Position numbers and translations under genes: made by a program. A DNA stretch of 64,000 bases, taken from Phycicoccus avicenniae_A. GTDB lineage: Bacteria > Actinomycetota > Actinomycetes > Actinomycetales > Dermatophilaceae. Every line of letters begins with the position of its first letter. Position 1 is the stretch's first letter. The notes beneath the pieces were generated by a model. It made no database searches and had not been told where the DNA came from. It was given only the letters and a program-made list of their open reading frames with translations. The DNA lies in contig NZ_JBNVZV010000007.1 of assembly GCF_050496545.1 (NCBI RefSeq), forward strand, positions 124,001-188,000, written 5' to 3'. Shown piece after piece: positions 18,628-26,806 of the stretch.

Positions 18628-19059
18628 ATGACCTTCCTCATCGCCCTCGTCCTGCGCTCGCTCGCCCTCCTGGGCATCGCCTGGGGGGTGCTCGAGCTCG
18701 TCGACGCCACCTCCGGCCCGGTCATCGGCGCGAACATCGGGGCCGGTCTCGCGGCTTTCGGCGCGCTCGCGCTCGCCGCCGGCTTCGGAGGGCTCGTCGA
18801 CGGCCGGTACCGGCCGCCGCTGCGCTCGGCCGCCGCGCTCTGGGGGCTCGTCGGTGTCGTGGTCGCGCTCGGGCTCCCCTTCCTGCCACAGGGGGGCCCC
18901 GGTCCCGAGCTCACGGTCTACGTGGAGGACCTGCTCGTCCTCGGCTGGTTCGACCTGCTCCTCGTCCTCGGGCCGGCCGGACTCGGGCTCGCGCTCGGAT
19001 ACACCACCCGCGGGTCGGGGGCGCCGGGTGCCGCTGGGATGACCGAGCGGCCCTCCTGA
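18628..19059 (+). CDS. Hypothetical four-helix membrane protein
   Basis: The 143-residue product starts MTFLIALVLRSLALLGIAWG. It has about four hydrophobic segments (also IGAGLAAFGALALAAGFG, LWGLVGVVVALGLPFL and WFDLLLVLGPAGLGLALG). The family is not recognised. It follows the exporter permease by 76 bp on the same strand and may be part of that transcript, but the intervening sequence has no clear ribosome-binding site. It is short of charged or catalytic-looking residues, so a structural or accessory membrane role is more likely than an enzymatic one. Confidence 0.65.
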   Translation: MTFLIALVLRSLALLGIAWGVLELVDATSGPVIGANIGAGLAAFGALALAAGFGGLVDGRYRPPLRSAAALWGLVGVVVALGLPFLPQGGPGPELTVYVEDLLVLGWFDLLLVLGPAGLGLALGYTTRGSGAPGAAGMTERPS

Positions 19060-19119
19060 CGGGGCAGGCCCCAACCGGTCGGTCTTGACACGCGACCGGC
19101 CGCGGGATGGGGTGGTCAT

Positions 19120-20261
19120 GTGCCGGTTCCCCTGCCCACCCCGGCGGACACGTTGCTCACCCCGCCCGACCCCGCGGAGGTGGGGATGATCTGGCGGGGC
19201 CTCGTGGCGGCCGTCGGTGGCACGGCGGCCGGCCTCTCGCCATTGCAGGACGTGCTGCTGCGAGCGGTCACGTCGTCGATGACCGGCGTCGACGACCTAC
19301 CAACCCCGGAACCGTTGTCGCCGAACGGCTTCGCCATGGCGATGGCCCGTCGCAACCGGGCCTTCCGGGAGCGCGTGGGGCAGGTGATGCTCCTCGGCGC
19401 CCTCGTCCGGCGACCGCCTGACCCGCAGGCCATGTCCCGCGTCGCGCGCTTCGTCGAGGAGCTCTCGCTCGACGGGAAGCTCCTCGACGTCGTCGCCTCG
19501 TTCTCCGACGGCGGGTGGGACCTGGCGGTGCGCGACTTCGACCGGCTCGGGCACCTCGGGGCCGCCGACCCCGGCTCGCTGCTCACCGACGCTCCACCCA
19601 CCTCGGCGTGGGTACCGAGCGAGGCCGACGCGCGGCTCGTCGCTCGCTGGCGGTCCCTGGGTGACCTCCCGGCCGGGACGATCGGGAGGGGGTGCACGAC
19701 TTCTACCGGTCCCGGGGGTTCTCCTTCCCCGGCGCGGCGGGATCCGCGCCGCCGCTGCTCGCGCAGCACGACTGGGTTCACGTCCTGGCCGACTACGGCA
19801 CGACCGTGGACAACGAGGTCGAGGTCTTCGGCTACATCGCCCGGGCCAACGACGACCCCCGCGCCTTCAGCCTGCTCGCGATGGTCGTCTCCCTCTTCGA
19901 GACCGGGTTCGTCGAGACCGGCCTGGGTCTCTTCGTCGCCGATCCCGGGCATCTCGCCGCACGGGGGATGCCCGAACGGCTGGGCGACGCCATGCGCCGG
20001 GGTGCCCTGACCGAGGGCAGCCACGACTTCCTCGCCCTCGACTGGTTCGAGGTCGCTGATCGACCCCTCGAGGTGGTTCGCCGCGAGCTCGGGGTGCCGC
20101 CGAAGGCCGCGTCGGCGGTGGCCCGGGGGAGCCGGGGGCCGTGGCAGGACGGTGGGATCTCGCAGTTCCAGGTGGCCGCCGGGCGGGCCCGGGCGACGTC
20201 GGAGGGATGGGACTACGACGCCCTCGGGGTCCCGCGCCCGCAGCACGCGCGACACCGGTAG
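19120..20261 (+). pseudogene. COQ4-like protein gene, interrupted by a one-base frameshift
   Basis: Two frames read as one protein. The first, from GTG at 19120 (VPVPLPTPADTLL), is good to about 19690. The second resumes at 19692 (VHDFYRSRGFSFPG) and ends at 20261. They join at a G-run (gggaggggg, 19684-19692) where one base appears missing. The second part contains HDWVHVLADYGTTVDNE, matching the HDxxH-X11-E metal motif of the COQ4 family, which is associated with quinone biosynthesis. About 380 residues in total is longer than eukaryotic COQ4; actinobacterial relatives of unknown role exist. A TTGACA-N17-TGGGGT element ending 6 nt before the GTG supports the start. Pseudogene, sequencing error in a homopolymer or true frameshifting cannot be told apart here. 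Confidence 0.7.
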
Positions 20262-20284
20262 GGCCGCGCGTGCCGGGTCGGCTC

Positions 20285-21082
20285 TCAGGGGTGGGTCACC
20301 CCGGTGAGGACGACCGTTCCGATCTCGGGGGAGAGGTCGACCTCCATGACCGGTCCGAGACCCCGGGCGTAGAACTTGTTCTCGAGCAGGTCCGCGTGCA
20401 GGGGTGTGGTGTTGGCCGTGTGCAGGACGTTCCGGTAAAGCGTCGTGCCGACCCGCAGCGGCTCGCGCGTCGACAGCACGCGCGCCTGGTCCTCGGCGAC
20501 GCCGGCGCGGTACTCCTCGCGATACCCGCAGTCGGGCACCGGACGGGCGGGCACCGCCACCCCGGCCTGGGCGCCGTCCTTCCCGTGCTCCCATGACCCC
20601 TCGGTGCTGACGACCTGACCGTTCTCGAAGGTCTTCGTCGCCTCGCCCAGGTACCAGATGCTGCCCCCCTTGTCTTGGGCGTACCAGTCGTAGGTGTCCT
20701 CGACGAGCTCGCCGCCGGAGCGGACGCTGTCGTGGACCACCCGCGCGGTGACCCCTTGGATCACCCGCGTGCGGTTCGTCACGGTGATGGTGACCCGGGC
20801 GGTCTCGCCACCTGAGGTCTCGGTGTACCGCCAGGTCGTGCCCGGGCGCATCGGCCAGTAGGGGTTGTCGATCCGGGTCGTGAAGTCCGCCGGGTCGAGG
20901 TGCACGGGGCGGCTGCCCTGCGGCAGCCGGTGGCCACCGGGCTGACGGCAGGACTGGCCGTGGTGCTTGCCGTGGGAGCCAAGGGCTGCCGATGCGGGAG
21001 CGGCGGCCGCGACGCCGGCCACCAGGGCCGTTGCGACCAGGAGAGTGCCTGCACGGTGGGTCGGGCTGCTGGAGAACGACAT
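20285..21082 (-). CDS. Secreted protein of unknown function
   Basis: The 265-residue product has a signal peptide (HRAGTLLVATALVAGVAAAA, cleavage near PASAALG), then a His/Gln-rich segment and a globular domain. The domain contains HLDPADFTTRIDNPYWPM, RYTETSGGETARV and VVHDSVRSGGELVEDTYDWY, which look like a conserved actinobacterial exported family without an assigned function. The two later Cys flank the domain core (DCGYREEYRAGVA). AAAGGA precedes the ATG. It is divergent from an OmpR-type two-component system, with a 128-bp intergenic region that carries a palindrome and direct repeats. The pair may therefore be co-regulated. Confidence 0.75.
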   Translation of the reverse strand: MSFSSSPTHRAGTLLVATALVAGVAAAAPASAALGSHGKHHGQSCRQPGGHRLPQGSRPVHLDPADFTTRIDNPYWPMRPGTTWRYTETSGGETARVTITVTNRTRVIQGVTARVVHDSVRSGGELVEDTYDWYAQDKGGSIWYLGEATKTFENGQVVSTEGSWEHGKDGAQAGVAVPARPVPDCGYREEYRAGVAEDQARVLSTREPLRVGTTLYRNVLHTANTTPLHADLLENKFYARGLGPVMEVDLSPEIGTVVLTGVTHP

Positions 21083-21160
21083 CGGCTTGATCCTTTCGAA
21101 GAGCGCCGGTGTGACGCGGGTCGGGGAGCTCCACGATGGACCGGACGCGCTGAGGCGGCC

Positions 21161-21189
21161 CTGAAGCGCGGCTTCAGCGGGCCTTCAGC
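21161..21189 (+). promoter_or_regulatory. Probable OmpR-type operator: palindrome plus 11-bp-spaced direct repeats
   Basis: CTGAAGC-GCG-GCTTCAG (21161-21177) is a perfect inverted repeat. TTCAGC recurs at 21173-21178 and 21184-21189, exactly 11 bp apart, the helical spacing expected for tandem binding of an OmpR-family regulator. The element lies in the divergent region between the secreted-protein gene and the response-regulator gene, 22 bp from the latter's start. Confidence 0.5.
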
Positions 21190-21210
21190 CGGCCCGTGGG
21201 ACGCTGGGGC

Positions 21211-21888
21211 ATGCGGATCCTCGTCGTGGACGACGACGTCCGGGTCGCGTCCGCCGTGCGGCGCGGCCTGGAGGCGGAGGGGTACGCCGTCGACGTGGCC
21301 GGCGACGGGGTCGAGGGCCGCTGGCTGGCGACGGAGAACAGCTACGACGTGCTCGTCCTCGACGTGATGCTGCCCCTCGTCACCGGCGACCGGCTGTGCG
21401 CCGATCTGCGCGCCGCAGGGAACTGGACACCCATCCTCATGCTCACCGCCCGCTCGGCGCCCGAGGAGGAGGTGCGCGCCCTGGACGCCGGCGCCGACGA
21501 CTTCCTCGCCAAGCCCTTCTCCTACGTCGTGCTCCTGGCCCGGGTTCGGGCGCTCGTCCGGCGCGGGACCCCGGAGCGCCCGGCCGTGCTGACAGCGGGC
21601 GACCTGCGGCTCGACCCGGCCTCGCGCCGGGTGCACCGTGGCCCGGTACCCGTCGAGCTCACCCCGCGCCAGTTCGCGCTCCTGGAGTTCCTCATGCGAC
21701 GCGCCGGCCAGGTCGTGTCGAAGGCGACGATCATCGAGCACCTCTGGGACTTCGCCTACGAGGGCGACCCAAACATCGTCGAGGTCTACGTGCGCCAGCT
21801 GCGGATGCGCATCGACGAGCCGTTCGGGCGGCGGAGCATCGAGACGGTGCGCCTCGTCGGCTATCGCCTCGACCCGAACGGCGGCTGA
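21211..21888 (+). CDS. OmpR/PhoB-family response regulator
   Basis: The 225-residue protein has a receiver (RILVVDDDVRVASAV; Asp51 in LVLDVMLPL; Thr in LMLTARSA; Lys in DFLAKPFSY) and a C-terminal winged-helix domain (RVHRGPVPVELTPRQFALLE, VYVRQLRMRIDEPFG, VRLVGYRLDPNG). ATG at 21211 fits the start of the receiver strand; the five codons upstream are not homologous. The cognate kinase gene starts 2 nt after its stop. A palindrome with 11-bp-spaced TTCAGC repeats just upstream suggests autoregulation together with the divergent secreted protein. Confidence 0.93.
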   Translation: MRILVVDDDVRVASAVRRGLEAEGYAVDVAGDGVEGRWLATENSYDVLVLDVMLPLVTGDRLCADLRAAGNWTPILMLTARSAPEEEVRALDAGADDFLAKPFSYVVLLARVRALVRRGTPERPAVLTAGDLRLDPASRRVHRGPVPVELTPRQFALLEFLMRRAGQVVSKATIIEHLWDFAYEGDPNIVEVYVRQLRMRIDEPFGRRSIETVRLVGYRLDPNGG

Positions 21889-21889
21889 G

Positions 21890-23263
21890 GTGCGCACGCT
21901 GCGCGCGCGGACCACGCTGCTCGCCACCGCGGTCTCGGCGGTCGTGCTCGCCGCGCTCGCGGTCCTCCTCCTCGCCACCCTCGAGGCACGGCTGACCGAG
22001 GGCGGTGACTCGGTATCACGGCTCCGGGCGCGCGAGCTCCTCGAGGCCGTCGCGGCAGGGGGTGTGCCCCGCGTGCTCGACCAGCCGGACGACGAGTCGG
22101 TCTCCCAGGTGCTCGACCGGCACGGGATCGTGCTCTCCTCCTCCGACAACATCGCCGGACGGCCTGGCCTGGTCGCGCCGCTGTCCGCCGCGGCCCCGCT
22201 CGCCGTGCGCACCGTCGACGGCCCCGATGACCGTGAGACCGAGAACTACCGCCTCTGGGTGGGTGCGCGCGACACCCCCGACGGCCCCGTCACGGTGGTG
22301 GTCGGGCGAAGCACCGAGTCGGTCCGGGAGGCCGGCGCCACCCTGCGCGACACCCTGGTGGTCACCCTCCCGGTCGCCCTGGCCCTGCTCGCGGCGGCCA
22401 CCTGGTTCGTCGCGGGCCGGGCGCTGCGCCGCGTCGACGCCGTCACTCGGGCGGTCGACGCCGTGACGGAGGTGGGAGCGGGGCGCCGGGTGCCGGAGTC
22501 GGGCGTCGAGGACGAGGTCGGCCGGCTGGCCCGGACCATGAACACCATGCTGGCCCGGCTCGACGACTCCTCGGCACGTCAGCGAGCCTTCGTCGCCGAC
22601 GCGTCACACGATCTGCAGAGTCCGGTGACGGCCCTGCGCGCCCGGCTCGAGGTGGCCCTCGCGCACCCCGCTGCGGTCGGGACGACCGAGCTGGCGGAGG
22701 ACGTCCTCGGGAGCGTCGGCGAGATGGAGTCGCTGGTCGGCGCACTCGTCGAGCTGGCCCGCGGCGAGCGCATGACCCCGGTGCGTCGGGAGCCGCTCGA
22801 CCTGGACGCCCTCGTGCTCGAGGAGGCGTCTCGCTGCTCGGCGGGCAACCGCGTGACGATCGACACCCGGGCGGTATCCGCGGCGCCGGTGCTCGGTGAT
22901 GCCAGGGACCTGCGCCGGCTGGTGCGCAACCTCCTCGACAACGCGGTGCGGCACGCGTCAGGACGGGTGGCGGTCCGGCTCCACCTCGAGGGGGGCTCCG
23001 CGGTGCTCGAGGTGTCCGACGACGGTCCCGGCGTGCCGTCCGCGCTGCGCGCCCAGATCTTCGACCGGTTCACCCGGGGCGACCCGACCCGGGTCCGGGA
23101 TCCGGCGCATCCGCACTATGGACTCGGGCTGGCTATCGCCGCGGCGGTTGCGGAGCGCCACGACGGTCTGCTCGAGCTCGTCGGCGACCAGGGGTCGGCC
23201 TTCAGGCTGCGCCTCCCGACGACACCCGGCCCGGGGAGACCAGCGGACGCCACGGCTCAGTGA
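21890..23263 (+). CDS. HAMP-type sensor histidine kinase
   Basis: The 457-residue kinase has an N-terminal helix (LLATAVSAVVLAALAVLLLA), an extracellular sensor loop of about 130 residues and a second helix (LVVTLPVALALLAAATWFV). HAMP, HisKA (RQRAFVADASHDLQSP, His240) and HATPase (LVRNLLDNAVRHA, DDGPGVP, HYGLGLAIA) domains follow. The start at GTG 21890 falls 2 nt after the regulator stop, so the pair is coupled. An Asp/Gln-rich loop in the sensor has no recognisable fold. DASHDLQSP is an acceptable H-box variant (usual ELRTP). Confidence 0.92.
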   Translation: MRTLRARTTLLATAVSAVVLAALAVLLLATLEARLTEGGDSVSRLRARELLEAVAAGGVPRVLDQPDDESVSQVLDRHGIVLSSSDNIAGRPGLVAPLSAAAPLAVRTVDGPDDRETENYRLWVGARDTPDGPVTVVVGRSTESVREAGATLRDTLVVTLPVALALLAAATWFVAGRALRRVDAVTRAVDAVTEVGAGRRVPESGVEDEVGRLARTMNTMLARLDDSSARQRAFVADASHDLQSPVTALRARLEVALAHPAAVGTTELAEDVLGSVGEMESLVGALVELARGERMTPVRREPLDLDALVLEEASRCSAGNRVTIDTRAVSAAPVLGDARDLRRLVRNLLDNAVRHASGRVAVRLHLEGGSAVLEVSDDGPGVPSALRAQIFDRFTRGDPTRVRDPAHPHYGLGLAIAAAVAERHDGLLELVGDQGSAFRLRLPTTPGPGRPADATAQ

Positions 23264-23312
23264 GCGCGGACGGGCCTCGAGATCGTGGCCGACAGGGGTG
23301 GTCCGGACGCGG

Positions 23313-24428
23313 TCAGCGGGCGATCTTCGTCGAGTGTCGCGCGCCTGAGGCGTCGGTCCACGCGATGCTCCGCAGCGGGTCGACACTGCTGTCGTCCATC
23401 CCGGTGAGCTGGATCGCGGTCGCCCACAGGCCGTCCCGCAGCTCGACGCTGGTGGATCGCCATCCTCGCGTGAAGCGGCTCGGACGGTCACCGACGGGAG
23501 TGATCGACATCGGCTCCGACGTGGTGAGTCCGTAAACGGAGGCGTAGTCGCCGCCGTCCCCGCGCACGAAGGTACCGGGGGATGGTGGCAGGAGTGCCAG
23601 CATCGGTGCGGAGCGCATGTCGGACCCGGCCGCGTGCTCGACGTTCACGAGTGGTCCGCCGAGCGACGGTCGGGACGTGAAGCGGACGGTGATGGGTTGC
23701 CAGCCCTGGTCGCCCTCCAAGCCCGGGACCTCGGTGATCACCGAGGGGGGAGCGGGAGTGATGCCGAGCCCGCCGGCACGGGTGGTCCAGTGCATCTCTG
23801 GCCACGCCTGTAGCCACGTGCTGGGCAGTTCGGCGGTGCTCAGCCACCACGGGCTTCCGGGCACGGGTGCGGACGTCACCTGGGTCAGGACCGGTCCTCG
23901 ATCGCCCAGCCGGACGGTGGACAGCGGCTCGTGGGTCACGAGAACGGCCATCGGCCGGATCCCGTCGACGATGTCGACGGGAGGCTCGTCGACGTCGGTG
24001 ACCACGGCGGACACGGCCCGTCCCTCGCTGGTCGAAAGGGCTGCCAGCCGCCGCCCGGCGGAGGTGACCCCACGGACCTGGTACTCAGACTCCGACCCGG
24101 ACGGCCGCAAGCGTGACACCTCACCGAAGGTCCCGGGGTTGACACTCGGTGTGGCCGCACGTGGTGCGGCCGAGGGGCCGCTCGTCGGCGTACGGGCGGC
24201 CTGGACGGTGGCTGCTCTCGGCTGCCCGAGGTCGGCGGCACCAAGGCCGAGCGCGGCCATGGCGACACCGCAGAGCGCCGCGGCGGCGGTGCGCCGCCAG
24301 CGCCGGTGCACCGCGGCCCGTTCGCCGGCCGCGATGACCGCGCCCGGGTCAAACCAGTCCTCGGTCGTAGCGTCCGCGACGGCTGCGTGCAGCTCGGACC
24401 GCAGGACGTCTTCGAAGTGGGTGCTCAT
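23313..24428 (-). CDS. Membrane protein encoded after a SigE sigma factor, candidate anti-sigma partner
   Basis: The 371-residue product begins MSTHFEDVLRSELHAAVADA, a charged cytoplasmic segment. A membrane helix (TAAAALCGVAMAALGLGA) near residue 50-68 and a long Ser/Pro-rich exported domain without known motifs follow. Its start overlaps the sigma-factor stop codon by 4 bp (ATGA), so it is co-translated. The order sigma gene, then single-pass protein with a short cytoplasmic N-terminus, is the usual arrangement of SigE-family factors with their regulator, but no ZAS zinc motif (HxxxCxxC) is present. The external domain could sense an extracytoplasmic signal. Confidence 0.72.
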   Translation of the reverse strand: MSTHFEDVLRSELHAAVADATTEDWFDPGAVIAAGERAAVHRRWRRTAAAALCGVAMAALGLGAADLGQPRAATVQAARTPTSGPSAAPRAATPSVNPGTFGEVSRLRPSGSESEYQVRGVTSAGRRLAALSTSEGRAVSAVVTDVDEPPVDIVDGIRPMAVLVTHEPLSTVRLGDRGPVLTQVTSAPVPGSPWWLSTAELPSTWLQAWPEMHWTTRAGGLGITPAPPSVITEVPGLEGDQGWQPITVRFTSRPSLGGPLVNVEHAAGSDMRSAPMLALLPPSPGTFVRGDGGDYASVYGLTTSEPMSITPVGDRPSRFTRGWRSTSVELRDGLWATAIQLTGMDDSSVDPLRSIAWTDASGARHSTKIAR

Positions 24429-24940
24429 CGCAGGCTGCCCTCCTTGGGGTCGATACCGGAACGGGCGGCGCGCAGCGCGGCCAGCCCGCGGGACGCCGAG
24501 CTCTTCACCGTGCCGACGGAGACGCCGAGGATCTGCGCGACGGCCTGCTCGCTCAGGTCGTGGTAGTACCGGAGGACGACCACCCGCCGTTGACGCTCGG
24601 GCAGCGCGGCCAGGAGCCGGACGATCTCGTCACGGTCCTCCGGGCCCGTCCCGTCCTCATGACGACGGTCGGGAGGTTGGGCCACGACGACCTCGCCCCG
24701 CCTCCTGCGCCATCCATCGGTGCGAAGGTTGACCAGGATGCGTCGGGCGTAGGGCAGGGCGTCCTCCTCGCGGACCCGGTCCCAGGCGAGATAGGTCCTG
24801 ACGAGGGTGGCCTGCACGAGCTCGTGCGCCGCATCGGGGGAGCCGCTGAGCAGGCGCGCCGTGCGCATCAGCGACGCGGTCGAGGCGGTGACGAACTCCG
24901 CGAACGCTGCATCACGTTCGGCCTTCTTGCCAGTTCCCAC
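24425..24940 (-). CDS. SigE-family ECF RNA polymerase sigma factor
   Basis: The 171-residue factor has region 2 (AFAEFVTASTASLMRTARLL, then LVQATLVRTYLAWDRVR) and region 4 (ALPERQRRVVVLRYYHDLSE, then VSVGTVKSSASRGLAAL). This is the SigE family common in actinobacteria. It directs RNA polymerase to its own regulon, likely including its operon. GTG at 24940 is preferred: GAAGGGG lies about 6 nt upstream and the product then matches the family length. A longer frame to 25051 would add 37 non-homologous residues. It overlaps the membrane protein downstream by 4 bp. Confidence 0.88.
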   Translation of the reverse strand: MGTGKKAERDAAFAEFVTASTASLMRTARLLSGSPDAAHELVQATLVRTYLAWDRVREEDALPYARRILVNLRTDGWRRRRGEVVVAQPPDRRHEDGTGPEDRDEIVRLLAALPERQRRVVVLRYYHDLSEQAVAQILGVSVGTVKSSASRGLAALRAARSGIDPKEGSLR

Positions 24941-25324
24941 CGCGGCCCCTTCGTCAAGCGTCTCACCCCCTACTACGCACGGGTCAGCCGAAAGGTTGAG
25001 CCGTGCGTGGCACCGCCGCGTGCGACGCGTCCCTCGCGGCAGGTCCGCCACGACCGATCTCGATCCGGGGCGCCCATGCCGCGCTCGGTGCTAGCTCGTG
25101 GACCCAGCAATGAGTGGGCGGGGTGCCACGAGGACCGGTCCCCCTGACCGTGGCGCCGACGCCGCCACCGCTCCGGACGACTCTGTGCAACCCAAGCCTT
25201 CCAGTGCCGACTCTGGTCTCACCCAGGGGAGCGGGCCGTCTCGGGTGGCGTCGGCTCCATCGGTTCGCGTCCGTCGACCGGAGCATTGATGGCAGCCCCC
25301 TCGGCTCGAAAGGGCGCCATCTGC
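24941..25324. other. Gap upstream of the sigma factor, carrying a dispersed repeat
   Basis: About 380 bp between the sigma-factor start and the tetR 3' end. The left part should hold the sigma-factor promoter. From 25152 on it consists of a 185-bp sequence that recurs at 28291-28477. No gene is recognised. Confidence 0.5.
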
Positions 25325-25336
25325 TCAGGCCGCTCC
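25152..25336. repeat. Dispersed repeat, copy A
   Basis: This stretch aligns with 28291-28477. The first 50 nt are strongly similar (both begin GGCGCCGACGCCGCCAC and share ACCCAAGCC), and patches continue to a common CTGCTCAG near the end. It lies after the sigma-factor promoter and overlaps the last bases of tetR. Origin unknown; a decayed mobile element or duplicated gene remnant is possible. Confidence 0.6.
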
Positions 25337-25915
25337 GAGCGACGCACGGACGGCGCTGAAGAAACGGGTGCGTGACGCCTCGTCGGCCGAGAGCCTCCCC
25401 TCGCGCTCGAGGAGCGCTCGGCCGTGCACCGCAGGCCACAGCAGGTCCTCGGCTGTCGCGCGGACCTGCTGCCGCACTACGCCGACCTCGACACACCGGT
25501 CGAGCTCACGCGCCAGCACCTGCGCCGGACCGGGTCGGCCGTCCTCGAAAGTCGGGCGGGCCTCCCGGTCGCGCGCGGCGAACATCAGGTCGAAGAGCGC
25601 CGGGTGCTCCGCGGCGAACACGAGGTAGGCGCGGCCGGTGGCCTCCACCCGCTCGAGGGGGCCCGGGGCCCTCTCCACCGCAGCCTCCATGTCCTTGGCC
25701 AGGTCGCGGAAACCATCCGTGGCGACCTCGCCCAGCAATGCGTCCCGATCGGAGAAGTGGTGGTAGACGGCGCTCGGGGCCACCCCGACCGCACGGACGA
25801 CGGCACGCAGGCTGAACTCGGAGACTCCGACTCGGGTCAGCTCGGCCCGCGCTGCGGAGACGAGGGCGGCCCTTAGGTCCCCGTGGTGGAAGGTCTCCCG
25901 AGTCCGCGTCGTCAC
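25325..25915 (-). CDS. TetR-family transcriptional repressor
   Basis: The 196-residue protein has a TetR N-terminal HTH (HHGDLRAALVSAARAELTRV, then FSLRAVVRAVGVAPSAVYHHF). The C-terminal ligand domain includes FDLMFAARD and a WHG-type segment (LLWPAVHGRALLERE). GTG at 25915 (VTTRTRETFHHGDLR) is the first start before the homology. It is divergent from the hydrolase/NmrA operon, with a 13-bp palindrome between them, which strongly suggests it represses that operon and itself. Its inducer is unknown but may be the substrate of the hydrolase or NmrA protein. Confidence 0.88.
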   Translation of the reverse strand: MTTRTRETFHHGDLRAALVSAARAELTRVGVSEFSLRAVVRAVGVAPSAVYHHFSDRDALLGEVATDGFRDLAKDMEAAVERAPGPLERVEATGRAYLVFAAEHPALFDLMFAARDREARPTFEDGRPGPAQVLARELDRCVEVGVVRQQVRATAEDLLWPAVHGRALLEREGRLSADEASRTRFFSAVRASLGAA

Positions 25916-25924
25916 GCGACGACC

Positions 25925-25965
25925 TTGACACGCGGGATCGCAGAAGGCAATCTGAACACTGTTCA
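25925..25965 (+). promoter_or_regulatory. Promoter with TetR-type operator
   Basis: TTGACA (25925-25930), a 17-nt spacer and CAATCT (25948-25953) form a plausible promoter for the hydrolase operon. A perfect palindrome, TGAACA-C-TGTTCA (25953-25965), overlaps the end of the -10 and the start site. It lies between the divergent tetR and hydrolase genes, the expected place for the repressor to act. Confidence 0.6.
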
Positions 25966-25993
25966 TTTTCTGAGTTCGTCGTGAGGCATGGTC

Positions 25994-26806
25994 ATGGAGC
26001 ACCCCGTCCTCGAATCCGTCCGGATCAACACCCGGGTCGGACAACTGGCGGTCTGGCACCGGCCGGGCGCCGGGACGCCGTTGCTGCTGTGGCCCTCGCT
26101 CTTCACCGACCACACCTTGTACGAGCCGCTGGTGGCCGCGCTGGACGCCTCGTGGTCGCCCGTCCTCGTCGACGGCCCGGGCTTCGGTGCGAGCGACCCA
26201 CCCCTGCCGCGCGTCCAGCCGGACCAGTACGCCGCCGCCGCACGGGAGGTGCTCGACGCCTTGGAGCTGGGGCGAGCCGGGTGGCTCGGCACCTCTTGGG
26301 GCGGCCAGATCGGTGCCTACCTCGCCGCCGACCATGCCGACCGGATCGCGTGGGCGTTGCTGGCCAACACCCCGGTCGAACCAGCTCGTGGCGCGAGCTG
26401 GGTACCTCTGCTCGCACGGCTGCTGGGTCCCACGCGCTTCTACGGCGGTCGCGTCGCCGCATCGATGTTGTCGTCCTCTTCGCGCGCCCGGCCCGAGGTG
26501 CTGGAGCAGATGGTCGGGCGATTCGTTGGCTTTGCTCGGAGACCGATGGGGCGCACCGCCGCCACCACCCTGCAGCACTTTCCGGGGGTGGTCGATGAGC
26601 TGCTGCGCGCTCGGGTTCCGGTGACGGTGCTCATGGGGGCTCAGGACCGGCTGTATCCGCCGGAGAGCACGCAAGCGGCCTTGGCCGACCGGCCGGCGCG
26701 CGTCCTCCTTGTCGAGGTGCCGGGGTGCGGTCACCTCCTGCCCCTCGAGGCGCCGCAGGCGGTAGCCGACGAGCTGGAGCGGCTTCGGGAGAGGGCCGCC
26801 GAATGA
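25994..26806 (+). CDS. Alpha/beta hydrolase
   Basis: The 270-residue protein has the alpha/beta-hydrolase fold. Nucleophile elbow is GTSWGG, the catalytic acid probably Asp in VLMGAQDRLYPPES and the His in VPGCGHLLPLEAP. It has no signal peptide, so it acts in the cytoplasm. ATG at 25994 is chosen over ATG 25988 because GAGG (25983-25986) is then at 7 nt. It overlaps the NmrA gene by 4 bp and is divergent from tetR, so the two enzymes form a TetR-controlled pair, perhaps for breakdown or detoxification of an organic compound. The substrate is unknown. Confidence 0.85.
   Translation: MEHPVLESVRINTRVGQLAVWHRPGAGTPLLLWPSLFTDHTLYEPLVAALDASWSPVLVDGPGFGASDPPLPRVQPDQYAAAAREVLDALELGRAGWLGTSWGGQIGAYLAADHADRIAWALLANTPVEPARGASWVPLLARLLGPTRFYGGRVAASMLSSSSRARPEVLEQMVGRFVGFARRPMGRTAATTLQHFPGVVDELLRARVPVTVLMGAQDRLYPPESTQAALADRPARVLLVEVPGCGHLLPLEAPQAVADELERLRERAAE

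Noticed and set aside
19684..19692. Programmed frameshift in the COQ4-like gene
   Set aside because: No slippery heptamer with a downstream structure is seen; a missing base in a G-run is simpler.
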